This document shows, piece by piece, positions 34,477 to 54,756 of a DNA stretch of 64,000 nucleotides (the stretch's first letter is position 1; each line of letters begins with the position of its first letter). Under the pieces are notes generated by a model, which saw only the letters and a program-made list of their open reading frames with translations, had not been told where the DNA came from and searched no databases. The stretch comes from Heterohyrax brucei. Taxonomy: Eukaryota; Chordata; Mammalia; Hyracoidea; Procaviidae. Both the position numbers and the translations under genes were made by a program. The stretch is from positions 10,014,001 to 10,078,000 of the forward strand of contig CM053154.1 of the NCBI GenBank assembly GCA_028571685.1, read 5' to 3'.

Positions 34477-35216
34477 TGCCTTAGCCTGGCCCTCTGACCT
34501 TCCAGGGTGCTCCATGTACAAACTGGACTTCGGAGATCCACTGATGGAGGAAAGATCAAGCTCAATCTTGCAAATTAAACCTCCATCCTTTCCAAAGTGT
34601 TCTTGACTGCTGACAGTAAGAAACCTTCGAGGGAAATTCATTTTCCCTGAAATTTTCACCTAAAGCACAATTTAAAAAAAAAGAAAGGAAAGCAAGCCTT
34701 TGACTCTCTGCTCTTGGCATACACAACCTCCTCTTTCTTGTGTGCTCCTCACAGGGACCCAGCCCTGTGCCAACTTCCAAGCTGAAGTTTCCCAGCAGTC
34801 TTCTCAGGCCCACCTCCCCAGGCTCCTGGGAAGCTTTTGTGGGGCAGAAGTACTCACAGATGCTTAGGGCTGCACCTGTTTGAGGCCAGATGGCAAAAAT
34901 CCCTGCTTTGAATCCCCCAAGACAGAAGGACCTGCTCTTGTTTCAGAGCCCAGGGCAACTGAGATGACTTGCAGCCCATGGGTTCTGGAGAACTAGAACA
35001 GGACAGGCCTTGGATGGCACCCTGCTTGCCTGAACTTTCTCCCTTTCAGAGGCCTGGTGTGTTGCCTGAAGCTCAGTGCCCTCCAGCTCTGCCTTGACCC
35101 CTCGACACTCAGCACAGTGCCTGGGTCGGACCAGGGGCCCAGGGAATCTTTGTTGACTGAATGAGTCATGTGTAGGGTTGACCAACTCTCTTTAGTCTAG
35201 AAAGTTCCAGATGCAA
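34477..35216. other. Intergenic single-copy stretch
   Basis: No gene supported. Confidence 0.4.
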
Positions 35217-35408
35217 GTGCCAAACCCATTGCCATTGAGTGGACTCCAATTTGTGGTGACCCCATGTATGTCACAGCAGAGTGGAGTTCCACAGTGTTTC
35301 TCAAAGGCTGATTTTGCAGAAGTAGATCACCAGGTCTTTCATCCGAGCCACCTCTTGGTGAACTAGTGCCCTGTGACCTTTGGTGAGCAGCTGTGTGCGT
35401 TAACCTTT
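35217..35408 (-). mobile_element. AfroSINE, long-body variant
   Basis: AACCCATTGCCATTGAGTGG, AGTAGATCACCAGGTCTTTC and GGTGAGCAGCTGTGTGCG. Confidence 0.85.
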
Positions 35409-35699
35409 AGTAACATCTAGGGCTGATCCAAGGGCAGCTGTCCTCAAACCCAGTGTTAGGAAGCCAAGGTGACCAAACACAGTTGTAAGTTATCACTGGT
35501 CAGACCCACCAGATAATTTTAAAGTAACTGGCAGAGCGCTCAACCCTACATAGACAATGTGATTTAATGAGGGGATCATGGGTGTTAGAATCATTTCAAA
35601 AAAACTGTAACCAACCAACAGGTCACTTTTTAGCTAAGTAACAAAGTACTAAATAAAGACCATCCTCAGTGAGTACTGTACACTTTTAAAAAATCATCT

Positions 35700-36222
35700 C
35701 TAAGACCAGAAGAACTAGATGATGCCTGGCCAAGATGACAGACAGCCCGGTCAGGGAGGGGACCCAATGTATAGTTCCTGATGAGGGATGAGAAAAAGAG
35801 GTGTACAGATCAAGAACTCTACTGAAAGACCAGAACGGATAACCTGGAGGGTCTCCCGAGAACACGGTCCCTAGATTTGCTGCTAGCCCAGAGCTGAGAC
35901 CACTACTGAAGCCAACACCTCAGACAAAGACTGGACTGGACTAAGGGACACAGATAGAGTGATTCAAGTGGTATGTGTACTTGATAGTTTAATATATATA
36001 TACATACATATATATATGAGGCCGTCCAGCTGGTCATTTTTAGAGGGGAGAGGAGGGGACAGGTGTCAGATGAGTGGATACTGGAAGTGAAGAGTGGAGG
36101 GGAGGCATGTGCTGTCACAGGGTGAGGAGAGCAGACAGAGTCGCACAAAGGTGGGTGCTCAGGGTTTTGTACAGCAAATTGATTTGGACTGTAAGCTTTC
36201 ACTTAATGATAATAAAAAAAAA
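35700..36222 (+). mobile_element. L1 LINE 3' end (afrotherian-type)
   Basis: Shares order and wording with a second copy at 46545: AGAAGAACTAGATG, GGAGAGCAG, then TTTCACTTAATGATAATAAA ending in an A-run. A TA-rich run at 35989-36016 lies inside. The strong resemblance of the two copies and the terminal poly(A) show a 5'-truncated retroposed 3' UTR. Confidence 0.75.
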
Positions 36223-36514
36223 TTAAATCATCTCTAAGAGATCAAATGGCTGACAATTCTTCTAATGTCAAGAAGAGAGGGAAAGAGTACAGGGAAGCCA
36301 GATTACTGGAGACCAAACCTCCAGAAAGGAATTAATGAGATGCTGACACAATGTGAAAATCATAACCAATGTCACTGAACAATTTGTGAAGTAATTGCTA
36401 CACGGACACCTAATTTGCTATATACACTTTCACTGAAAACATGGTAAAATGTGATTTAAAATTAAAAAGAAAAAACCTACAACCAAGTGTTCCCTGTAAG
36501 GAAAGGAAACCGGG
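36223..36514. other. Region just beyond the HTRA1 3' end
   Basis: AT-rich sequence without a recognised repeat or gene. Confidence 0.4.
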
Positions 36515-37064
36515 AGACAATGTAGGAAGAAGTATTTTAATAGCTCAAACTCAAAGGTCATCGTGCTCCTCGATTCTGAGGAGATTCCTAAAAGAGGCAA
36601 CTTTGGCCTCGTTGGCAGCCAGAGTTCACCCGCTCAGGGTCTCCACGCGTTAATCTCCTCTCAGGGCCGGACTCTGGAGAAAGCAGAAGCACGCCCAGTA
36701 CCACTCCGGCTCCCACAGGCCCTTCCCTCGTCTCCTAACAACTGCATTAGCTGGACTAAGACGATGCCTGGGTTAAAGGAGGAGACAAAGGTTGACCGTC
36801 TAAACAGGCGCAGACCAAGCTGGCGAGAAAAGCACACCGCATACATAGGCTACAGAAGGACAGAGTTTCTGCCGGCGGAGCCCCGGCTTTACATTGGTTT
36901 TGCCCGCAAACTACTAAGAAGGGTTGTGTTGGCCAGAATGTCTCCAATGAACAAGCAAAACGGCGGTCAAAAGTCTTGGGTGTCCTGTGCCACCGGCCCA
37001 GAGTCTTCCTGCGGCATCCACTGGAGTCTTGGCAGGAAACATGAAGTCCAGCTCATGCCTCTAC
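36515..37064 (-). other. HTRA1: HTRA1 3' untranslated region
   Basis: About 550 bases follow the stop codon, without recognisable SINE or LINE insertions, and end just past an ATTAAA signal on the minus strand. The exact cleavage site is inferred to lie 10-25 bases beyond the signal. The open plus-strand frame across this stretch is antisense and has no coding support. Confidence 0.75.
36536..36541 (-). terminator. Polyadenylation signal ATTAAA of HTRA1
   Basis: The minus strand reads GAGCTATTAAAATACTTC here. ATTAAA is the commonest variant of AATAAA, and it lies about 525 bases after the stop codon, a plausible place for the HTRA1 transcript to end. No canonical AATAAA was seen between the stop codon and this site. 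Confidence 0.65.
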
Positions 37065-46240
<9,176 letters not shown>

Positions 46241-46384
46241 TTAATGACATGGATCAACACAGATAGAGGAGCACCAAATCAGACGACAGGCCACTCATAA
46301 CACCAGGCCTCATAGGAAACCAAGCTCAGGGCAATCGTCCCTCCCTGCAGGCAAGGACCACATTTCCTTTCCCACCCATGGTAA

Positions 46385-46540
46385 TCAACACGGAGTCCTA
46401 GATGGTACAAATGGTCACAGCCCTTAGCTGCTAACAACAAGGTTGCAGGTTTCAGTCCACCCAGATGTCACTCACAAGAGAGGCCTGGCAATCTACTTCA
46501 GAAAAGTCAGCCATTGAAAACATTGTAGACCGAGGAGACA
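46385..46540 (+). mobile_element. AfroSINE, long-body variant, 3'-truncated
   Basis: CAGCCCTTAGCTGCTAACAA, GGTTTCAGTCCACCC and the RTE-like body AATCTACTTCAGAAAAGTCA. Confidence 0.8.
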
Positions 46541-46544
46541 GAAA

Positions 46545-47096
46545 GAGCCCCATAATCTAGAGAGCCCATCAGCCTGAGACCCGAAGAACTAGATGGTGCC
46601 CAGCCACCAGCAAGGCAATGACTGCCCTGACAGCGAACACAAGAGTCCCTGAAGTGGTGGGAGAAAAATGGGGTGCAGAGCTCAAACTGTATTAAAAAGA
46701 CCAAACTGGAGGGTCCAACAGGCAGGAGGGTCCCTGGAAGACATGGCCTCCAGACTCTCTTTTAGCCCAGAACTGAAACTACTCGCGAATCAACTCTTCA
46801 GACAATGACTGAACTGGACTACAAGACGGAAAATGACACTGGCGGAGAGTGTGCTTCTTGGCCTACGTAGATAATGAGACTCACTGGGCAGCTCCTGTCC
46901 AGAGCCAAGACAAGAGGGCAGAGGGGGATGGTAGGCTGTTAAATGGACACTGGAAATACAGAGTGGAAAGGAGAAGCGAGCTGTCACAGGGTGGGGAGAG
47001 CAGCCAGAGTTACCCAGCAGTGTGTGTATAAAATTTTGGTACGACAGATCGACTTGGATTGTAAAATTTCACTTAAAACACAATAAAATATGTATT
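46545..47096 (+). mobile_element. L1 LINE 3' end (afrotherian-type), HTRA1 intron 3
   Basis: GAAGAACTAGATGGTGCCCA, GACTGCCCTGACAGCGAAC, CACAGGGTGGGGAGAGCAG and TTTCACTTAAAACACAATAA. It is the same element as at 35700 but less decayed. Confidence 0.8.
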
Positions 47097-47189
47097 TTTT
47101 AAAATGGCATACAGTAATACAGTCCTGGCCTCAGGATTTTGGCTTTGTCTCCACACCAGTCAGCACTGAAAGCATGCCGGCCTGCCCAC

Positions 47190-47268
47190 ACACCCGGGAA
47201 CACCGGAGCGCGGTTCTGCTCTGGGAGCGATGTGAGTTGGAGTCTACCCGCCGCAGCTGGTTTTCCTG
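47190..47268 (+). mobile_element. AfroSINE, tail fragment
   Basis: GCGCGGTTCTGCTCTGGGAG then GATGTGAGTTGGAGTCTACC resembles the SINE tail. Confidence 0.5.
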
Positions 47269-47287
47269 TGTAGTCACTGTGTCATAA

Positions 47288-47505
47288 GCTAAAAACCCAA
47301 ACCAAACCCATCATTGCCATGTTGATCCCAACTCATAAAACCCTACAGGACAGAGCAGAGCTACCCTGTAGGTTTTGCAAAGCTATAAACCTTTATAGCA
47401 GCTGATGGCCATGCTTTCTCTCTCAGGGCGGCTGGTGGTGTCAAACGACCAGCCCCTGGGTTAGCAGCCCCGTGCCTACCCACTCTGCCACCAGGGCTCC
47501 TTCAT
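47288..47505 (-). mobile_element. AfroSINE, long-body variant
   Basis: AACCCAAACCAAACCCATCA, CCTACAGGACAGAGCAGAGC, CACTCTGCCACCAGGGCTCC. Confidence 0.93.
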
Positions 47506-48555
47506 AGGCAGTACAGTATCACTGACACCCAGCAGGCAAGGAGTGACTGGTGAACATCTGGGGGCCTTAGCCCACTCTGAGGCCAGCAGTGCTCACCTGC
47601 CGGGAGCCCTTGAGAGCAGGGGACTATGGGAGAGCAGAAGAGCAATTCAGTGGGGGTTCTTTTGCTACTGTTGTTGAGAAAGCAGCCTGGGTGTCTTGGA
47701 TAATGTATCCCAGGGAAGGAATTCAGAGGTGGTACCCTCTGGCAGCAGTAGAAACAGCACCCGCTCATCACACATGCCTGAGCTCCAAGTCCAAGCCACA
47801 TGTGGTGCTCCTCAGGACTCAGTGCGGTGTACATGTACCATGTGCATGGCAGATCCGCGGAGGGGCACACCTGTTAGCTGTGTGACACATGCACAAGGGG
47901 TGCACCTGTGCTAGGTGCCTGGTGGACCCCTCGGGGCACACCTGGGTTAGGCGCATGCCCACACCTGTGCTGGCTGCATGCCAGAGCCCTTAGCAGCAGG
48001 GCTGGAGGTGTGAGCAAGGCATCCGAGGACCCCAAGACCCAAGACTCAGCAGACAAGCTGCCCCTCCTTTCCTGAGGAAATCCTCCATCAACCAACTCAG
48101 TCAGCCTGGCAGCTGACTGACCAGGAAGCCCTAGCTCCCCAGTGCCCTGCAAAGGCCTCGCAGAGCCAGGAGCTGCAGGCAAGTCCTCAAAACAAAATGA
48201 GACCAAAAGAGCCAGCCCTGGAAAAGCTGGGAAGAGTGGGGCGGCAACCAGAGGGCCTCCCTCATCCCATAGAGGACGTTTCAGGCCTTTCTCCTTCCTG
48301 TTCCCCTAGCATTCTCCTTCCCTTCTGAGCTCCTTCAGCCACTGTTCACACCTCAAAAAGAGCAACTGTCCTGAACAGTAGGGACAAGGCCCAGGAAGCC
48401 AAGGCTTAGCCTGGCCCTCCCATAAGGGTAACTCAGGAGTCCTGTATTGGCCCACCTCCAAAAAGAAAGACTCAAAGGGGACCAGGGGTGTGGGAGTGAG
48501 CGGTTCCTTAGAATCTACTCTGCTAGGGATGGAGTTGGACACCAGTCCCACAATG
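47506..48555. other. HTRA1: HTRA1 intron 3, single-copy part
   Basis: No exon or clear repeat. Frames of about 100-120 codons on both strands overlap each other and show no domain. Confidence 0.4.
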
Positions 48556-48559
48556 TGTG

Positions 48560-48692
48560 GGCATCACTACACCCATATAACAGAAGGGGAAACTGAGGCT
48601 AGAGGCAGAGGGTGACCTGAGACAGAGCCTGTATTTACACCTGGGACTACTGACCCTGAACGGAGACTCTTGTCTTCTGCACAGTGCCAAGC
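48560..48692 (-). mobile_element. MIR SINE fragment
   Basis: CATATAACAGAAGGGGAAAC then TGAGGCTAGAGGCAGAGG is inverted MIR. Confidence 0.65.
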
Positions 48693-48899
48693 CCTATCCA
48701 CTGCCCCTCCCCCGAAAAATAGTAAGCCAGGGAGATGCAGGGTGAGAAAACTCAGGCAGGAAGAAAGTAGTGCTGAAGAAGGGGCCCAAGAACTAAAATT
48801 GACTGCGGGAGGCTGCGTGGAGAAGGAATGCCTGAGACCACAGACAGGGAGAAGGCCTGTGGGCACCAGGATCAGCAGCCCAGACCCGGGGCCAGGCTG

Positions 48900-49015
48900 C
48901 TGGTTTCATTTCACATCCTGGCCCAAGATCACAACCACTCGGAACCTCAGTTTCCTCATCTGTGAAACAGGCTGAACACAGTACAGTTATCTCGTTGGCT
49001 TCTTGTGAGTGTAAG
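48900..49015 (+). mobile_element. MIR SINE fragment
   Basis: GGAACCTCAGTTTCCTCATC then TGTGAAACAGGCTGAAC. Confidence 0.75.
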
Positions 49016-49119
49016 GGACTTAACGTGCAAACTTGTGACATGCTCTATGAAGAAAGGGGAATAACATTTCGTCCACGGTACCTCTTATCAGTGGTGGCTG
49101 TGACCATCAGCATTTTTTT

Positions 49120-49300
49120 TTAGAAACCAAGCTGAACTTGACCTATGGCAAGCCCATGTGTGTCACAGCAGAGCTGTGCTTCAGGTTTCAGTGGCTGCAT
49201 TTTTGTAAGCAGATCACCGGGTCTTCTGGGCACACTTAAACCTCCAACCTTTGCCTTAGGAGCCGAGGACATGACCTTTGCACCGTCTAAGGACTCTGGT
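49120..49300 (-). mobile_element. AfroSINE, decayed long-body variant
   Basis: GTGTGTCACAGCAGAGCTGT, AAGCAGATCACCGGGTCTTC and TTAAACCTCCAACC. Confidence 0.75.
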
Positions 49301-50365
49301 GTTACGAAACCCAAAGGGAAACCCACCAGCTAACCACCCCGCCCCCGCAACCAATACTCCACCCTCCCCCCCCCCACAAAGCAGCCTGTGCCATCCAGCC
49401 CTGCACCCAGGAGAAGGCTGGGTGGAGCAGGCCTCCCTGAGTGACCCTGGTCCCCTTGGGGCACCTGAGGTCACAGCACAGTGCTGCTCCAGCCCACAGC
49501 ACTCTCTGCACCCCCCTCCCACTTCCCGAGGTCACCCACATAGGTCGCCTGAGTCCCTGGCACCAGCGGGCTCTGCACGTGGTGTGTTTACCCTGGACCC
49601 ACGCCAGCAGCCGCGCCAGGAATGACTTCATCCATCAAAGTGGGCAGGAGGGGTAGGAGGCAGGGCTGGAATGCACCCCAGCCCACTCAGGGAGGAGCCC
49701 ACAAAAAACACATCTGTTTTTCAAGGCCAGGACTGGCTACAGGACTGGGGACTGGCTGGAGCACTGTGCCACGGGGGGCTGCAGGGCTGGGCCTGGGGTG
49801 GGCTAGGCAACTGGTGGGGAAGGCTCTTCACCATCTTCAGGGCCAGCCAAGTGCCAAAAGATCACTATCACACAGCCAGGTGGGTCCAGCCAATGCCAGT
49901 TGCAGTCCCAGCTGGAGCCACATCAGAAAGTTATTGGGTAGGGCTCGCTAGAGGGGTCCTATTTAGTGCTTAGCTCACTGCCCGCTCCTTCCTCTATCAT
50001 CCTGTCACCCGGAAAGGTGGCAAGGCTCTTCTTAGGCCTCAGGACTACTCACCTTTCACCTCTTCTCTCCAAAGCCTACTCTGGCCGAAGGGGGCAAGAG
50101 CTGTGAGGACAGAAGGTGAGATTCTCCCACAAGGGGAAGACAATATTAAGGGCCTGCCTGCTGACCATCCACACTCACTAGGAAGGTAAGATTCCCAGGA
50201 GATACTGGGCCCAAGAATGCGGGGACAGGCCTTTCATGAGCACAGTGCAGTTGCCCACAGACATGTGGCCATGAAAGCTTGGATGAGATGGACCAGCAAC
50301 ACAAGCAACACAAGCCCAGGGGTCTCCCCAAGACACAAGCAGAAGAAATGTGGAGAGGTCAGTGG
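49301..50365. other. HTRA1: HTRA1 intron 3, GC-rich single-copy part
   Basis: Contains a C-run at about 49366-49375. No exon or clear repeat seen. Confidence 0.4.
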
Positions 50366-50548
50366 GTGATAGAAAGTATTAACACATTTAGCTGCTAACC
50401 AAAAGGTTAGCAGTTCAAGTCTACCAGAAAGAACCTCAGAAAAAAGTTCTGGTAATCACTTCCAAAAAAAAAAAAAAAGTAGCCGTTGAAAATCTTGTGG
50501 AGCACAGCTCTGTTCTGAGACACACAGAGTAAATGGTGTCCTTGTCTA
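50366..50548 (+). mobile_element. AfroSINE, long-body variant
   Basis: TTTAGCTGCTAACCAAAAGG, GCAGTTCAAGTCTACC, an A-run at 50465-50479, then GCCGTTGAAAATCTTGTGGA. Confidence 0.88.
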
Positions 50549-50769
50549 GGTGGCCATTGTGTGAAACCAGCACCCATGGGCAGGGCCACTGGTCAGGAGC
50601 ATCTTGCTGAAGTTTTTAGAAGAGCAATCGTAAGTAAGACAGAACTAAGCAAGCAGGCACACATCAAGGGGCCCTCAGTGTGTGAAAAATCCTCTGGCTG
50701 TACAAGAAAAAGGTGGGCCTTTTATCTCCCAAGATGACAAAACACCTACATGACTATCTGGTGAAGCTG

Positions 50770-50900
50770 GGCAAATGTTCCCATTTCACAGATGTGGAAA
50801 CTGAGGCTCAGAGTGACTTCTCACAGCCAATGAGCAGGCTGTCTCACAAGAGAACAGAACTCCCAATTCTCAGACCCACATTACCAGTATGAGTTAACCC
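50770..50900 (-). mobile_element. MIR SINE fragment
   Basis: CCCATTTCACAGATGTGGAA then ACTGAGGCTCAGAG is inverted MIR. Confidence 0.8.
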
Positions 50901-51994
50901 AGAATTCTAACTACTCTTACAGAGGGCCTCCTGGTACAGAGATGTCAACAGATCCAGACACATGGCTCCCCAGAGGTTGAACTGCCTTAAATGGCATGTG
51001 GTCCTGTCTCCCCACAGGTACCAGCTGGCATGCAAGCCTCAGGAAATTCAGCTTCCGTCAAGATCCAAGTAGGGCTGGATCGTCCCCCTCAGGCTCTCTG
51101 CTCTGCACTGCTGGCTTCATTCCTACTTGGTCAGTGAACACTGGATTCCATAGCTGTCTAGCTGCTGGCCCCCTGGAGGACTGGCACGATGAAACACAGG
51201 TGCAGCTGGAAGTGAAAAGCCTCCTTCCAGCCTCACCCAGCAGGCCATGGGGGCCCTTGCCCTACTCGGTCCTCTGGTTACTCTGCTCCACTGCCACCTG
51301 CTGGTCCCCGCACTCCCACCTCCACCCAGCCCAGGCTTCTGGACTACAGACCAGACATGCTGAGCCAGCACCAGACACCGCCACAGTGGGGAGCTAGCCA
51401 ATGTCAGCCCCACCCCAAACAGCTTCCTCAAGCCTTTCCCCACCCCACTGTAAGGCTACAAGGCAAACGACAAACAGGCCTCCACCCTCTACTTGACCTT
51501 GGAGAAAACTGAATACAAAGATGAGAAAGGGGGCTACAGGTCCCATCCCACGAGATCGGTCACAGACCCCTGGGGGGCACAAGAAGCCAGTTAGATCATG
51601 GGTACAAAACAGTGAAGCAGGAGAATTCCCAGATGGCAAAAGCAAAGACTCAGATTCCACAGCACAGGGCCGAGGAGGAGACCCCAGGCCCCATGAAGAC
51701 AGATGTTCTGGGACAAAAGGAATTCACAAGAGCGTCCATCAAGTTCCCAGTCAACTCATGCTAATCAAGGGAGGGTAAGGGGTGGAGTGGGGAACAGTGA
51801 AAGAGGGAGCACCCAGGATAACACGGACAAATGACATCCTCACAACAGGGAGCGTGGCCCTAAGAAACGATGAACTTGTACCCTCCCCCACACCTCCTTA
51901 ACCTCTGTCTCTACCCAGGACAATGGAGAAACAGCCTGGATGCGGTGTCAGAAGTGGCGGGTGTGGACCCCAGGCTGCCCCTGTGGGCACTAAG
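50901..51994. other. HTRA1: HTRA1 intron 3, single-copy part
   Basis: No exon or clear repeat. A 133-codon plus frame at 50996-51397 lacks domain or splice support. Confidence 0.4.
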
Positions 51995-52400
51995 GAAGAC
52001 AGAAGAATGAACCCCTTTGGATTGTGGTGTTGCAGAAGAGTATTGAACGTCCCGTGGGCCGCCAAAAGAACCAACAGATCTGTTCTGGAGGAGGTACAAC
52101 CAGACTGCTTCCTGGAAGCAGAGACGGTGAGACTGCATCTGACGTCCTTTGGACATGCTGTCAGGAGGGATGAATCCCTGGAGAAGGACACCATGCTCGG
52201 TAGAGCAGAGGGTCAGCAAAAAAAGAGGCAGGCCCTCGACAAGACGGGCAGACACAGAGGCCGCAACGATGGACTCAGGCATGAAAACCAGTGTGGGCGC
52301 GGTGCAGCATGGGGCGGGGTTTCGTTCATTCTGTTGCGCACCGGGCCACTGGGCATCAGAACCAGCTTGACGTCACCTAACAACAGCAACAACAGCAGCT
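51995..52400 (+). mobile_element. RTE-clade LINE, 3' end
   Basis: Last 400 bases of the RTE: TTGTGGTGTTGCAGAAGAGT, CTGCTTCCTGGAAGCAGAGA, GGACATGCTGTCAGGAGGGA, then the 3' end CATCAGAACCAGCTTGACGT and CACCTAACAACAGCAACAAC. The 236-codon plus frame across this region reads the decayed RT C-terminus and then unrelated intron sequence. Confidence 0.93.
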
Positions 52401-54284
52401 GCAGGCAGGATACTAACTGTGTAGTCGATTTGATGCTAACACCTGGGAGGCTGGTCCTAGCGTGGCTGTTGAAGAAAGCTCTGACTGCTCCCTTAGGTTC
52501 CAGCACAAGAGCAGTCCAGGAAAGCCTGGCAGTACCACACAAGCCTGGCAGCGCTGCTTTCAAGAGACCCAATCAGCATCAAAGAGGACCTCGCACGAAC
52601 ATCCGTCGTCTCCTTCGTGCCTGGTTCCCATGAACACAAAGATCAGTGCAATCCACCCTTGGCCTGCAGGCTCATGGAGGACATGCCATCCTTCTATCAA
52701 GACACAAAGCAGTAAGAAGAGACAAAGCCCACCTGTCCCTCCACAGCCAGCCACAGCCTGGACTCTCCCATCAGAGCTAAATACATATGGGCATCACAAA
52801 CAATCGCTGTGTATCCATTAGGGTGTTTTCAGTGCAAGTAACAGAAAATCCAACTTAAAGTGACATGAATATCCACCTGTCCGAGGGCTGAGAGTTTCCA
52901 GAGTTGGTGACCTCAAAGTCTCAAGGACAACAGCGAGGAGAAGGCTCCTTCTGCCTGATCAACTTCAGTCTGCTCTCCCAGGTCGAGACGTTGACAGTGC
53001 CGCCAAGAGTAAAAGGACCTTTCCTCCCACTGTGTCTCTTCTGAAGGGCAGAGGATTTCCCGAAGAGCCTCAGTGCCTCCTCCTCTTGGTTTACTGACCA
53101 GAATTCAGCCTTAAGGTGACTCAAAAACCATTCTTTGGTGACAGGAACATGGCCTTCAGGCTCTTTCTGAGTCATGAGTGGGTAGGTGACAAGAGGGGAC
53201 ATAAAATGTAAGCCGGGCTGCCTGCCAGCAAAGGAAGGTGGGAGATGGCTGCTGAGTTAACAACCATTAGAGTCCACTACATCACGGGAAACAGAGGCAT
53301 GTCAAAGGGGTGACCCTAATACAAGTACCAAACACGCTTAGAAAGGACGCTGATAAAGGTACGTTTCTTCAGGGTACAGGGCTTTGTTTTTGTTTGGGGG
53401 GGATAGCTGAGAGCAAAGACAGATAAAAGCAATGGTCGCAAAACACCGTTGTTGGTCACAGGGATGCAGGTGGTCCCAGCAGAGCCTGGCCAGTGTGGAC
53501 ACCGCCCTCCAGCACTGCGAGCTGCAGGTTACCCAGCATGTCCACTGCTCTGCTTTCATTCTGCTTTTATAGTCAATGGCTCCAAGGAACAGATGCGACA
53601 GGACTCGGGCCTGCTGAGGTGGTGGCAGATGGGAAACTAGAGCCCCAGCCTCCTGACCCCCATTCCAGAGGCTCTTCTCCCAGCCTATTCTGCCCACTGC
53701 TCCAAGGCAAGCTCGGGCACTTGATCACACAGCCCGCTAGTGAGGAAAGTGCTGGAAAAGCCCAGATCATTCCACAGAATCGGTGACCAGGGCTGACAGA
53801 ACAGAACAGGTCAACTGGGACATTTTAGACAGCTCAGAAGAGACCAGCCAATGACGGCAGTCTCAGCATGTCCTCAGGAGAGGGGGTGGGCCATGTGTTT
53901 ACTCAGTGGTGTCTTTGTAGGGGATTAGGGTCCTGGACAAGCCCAGGTAAGGGCTGGCAGCAAGCCTGTACAGGATGTGGGCTCCCATGGAGGCTCAATG
54001 ATGGCTGCTGAAATCCCCTAGGGAAGAAAACGCTGAACTGTGCTAATAAGTGCCCCTGGACCAATGTCTTGCCTTGGCGCTATGCTCCAGCAGCCATCAG
54101 GGTAGTACAGAGCTGGAGGCTGAGTGTCTGCACAGTGCACTCACACACACACTCCATGTGTGCCAGGCAAGAATGGACTGGGCGGCAGGACAGCTGGTTT
54201 AGCTCCTGGTCCTCTGCTGACTCACTGTGACTGGGGAGCAGCTGACTGAGTTTTCTGGGTCTCACTTTGTTGTTATCAGGGGCC
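52401..54284. other. HTRA1: HTRA1 intron 3, single-copy part, 1.9 kb
   Basis: No exon or clear repeat seen. Confidence 0.4.
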
Positions 54285-54287
54285 ACC

Positions 54288-54608
54288 ACATTTATTTAGA
54301 CCTCTAGCGACCTCATGTGACAGACACAAACTGCCCCATAGGGTTTCCTAGGCTGTAATCACAGTGGTTAAGAGCTCAGCTGCTAACTGAAAGGTCAACA
54401 GTTCAAATCCACCAGCCAATCCTTGGAAACCCTATGGGGCAGTTCTATTGTATCCTATATGGTTACTGTGACTTGATAGCTATATATATATATATACTTT
54501 TAATCTTTATAGAAGATCGCCAGGTCTCTCCCACGGAGTGGCTGGGCAGCTTTGGTCTGCCAACTTTTTGGTTGGCACCTGAGCACTTAACCACTGAGCA
54601 ACCAGGGC
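54288..54608 (-). mobile_element. AfroSINE split by a nested SINE
   Basis: Left piece 54288-54359 (CTGCCCCATAGGGTTTCCTA, GGCTGTAATC) and right piece about 54500-54608 (TTTATAGAAGATCGCCAGGT, CACTGAGCAACCAGGGC) together make one inverted SINE. Confidence 0.85.
54360..54498 (+). mobile_element. AfroSINE inserted in opposite orientation into the preceding one
   Basis: ACAGTGGTTAAGAGCTCAGC, CAACAGTTCAAATCCACCAG, TGGAAACCCTATGGGGCAGT, ending in a TA run at about 54480-54496. Confidence 0.88.
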
Positions 54609-54756
54609 TGAACTTCCCCAGAGGGTGCCCAGGGCTGTCAGTCCTTACAGAAGCAGACTGCCACATCCTTCTTCCAAGGAGCACCTGACAGAGACAAGGC
54701 ACTGACCTTTTGGTTAGCAGCTGAGTGCTTTAACCACTGAGCCACCGGGGCTCCTC
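54609..54756 (-). mobile_element. AfroSINE
   Basis: CAGTCCTTACAGAAGCAGAC, GACCTTTTGGTTAGCAGCTG, CACTGAGCCACCGGGGCTCC. Confidence 0.9.

Noticed and set aside
1..36000. Exons of the neighbouring gene DMBT1, expected beyond HTRA1 in mammals
   Set aside because: I saw no SRCR, CUB or zona pellucida coding motifs on either strand. In human the gap is larger than the stretch available here.
51923..52633. A 236-codon plus-strand frame, the longest in the window
   Set aside because: Its middle is the decayed C-terminal part and 3' end of an RTE LINE; the rest is intron sequence.
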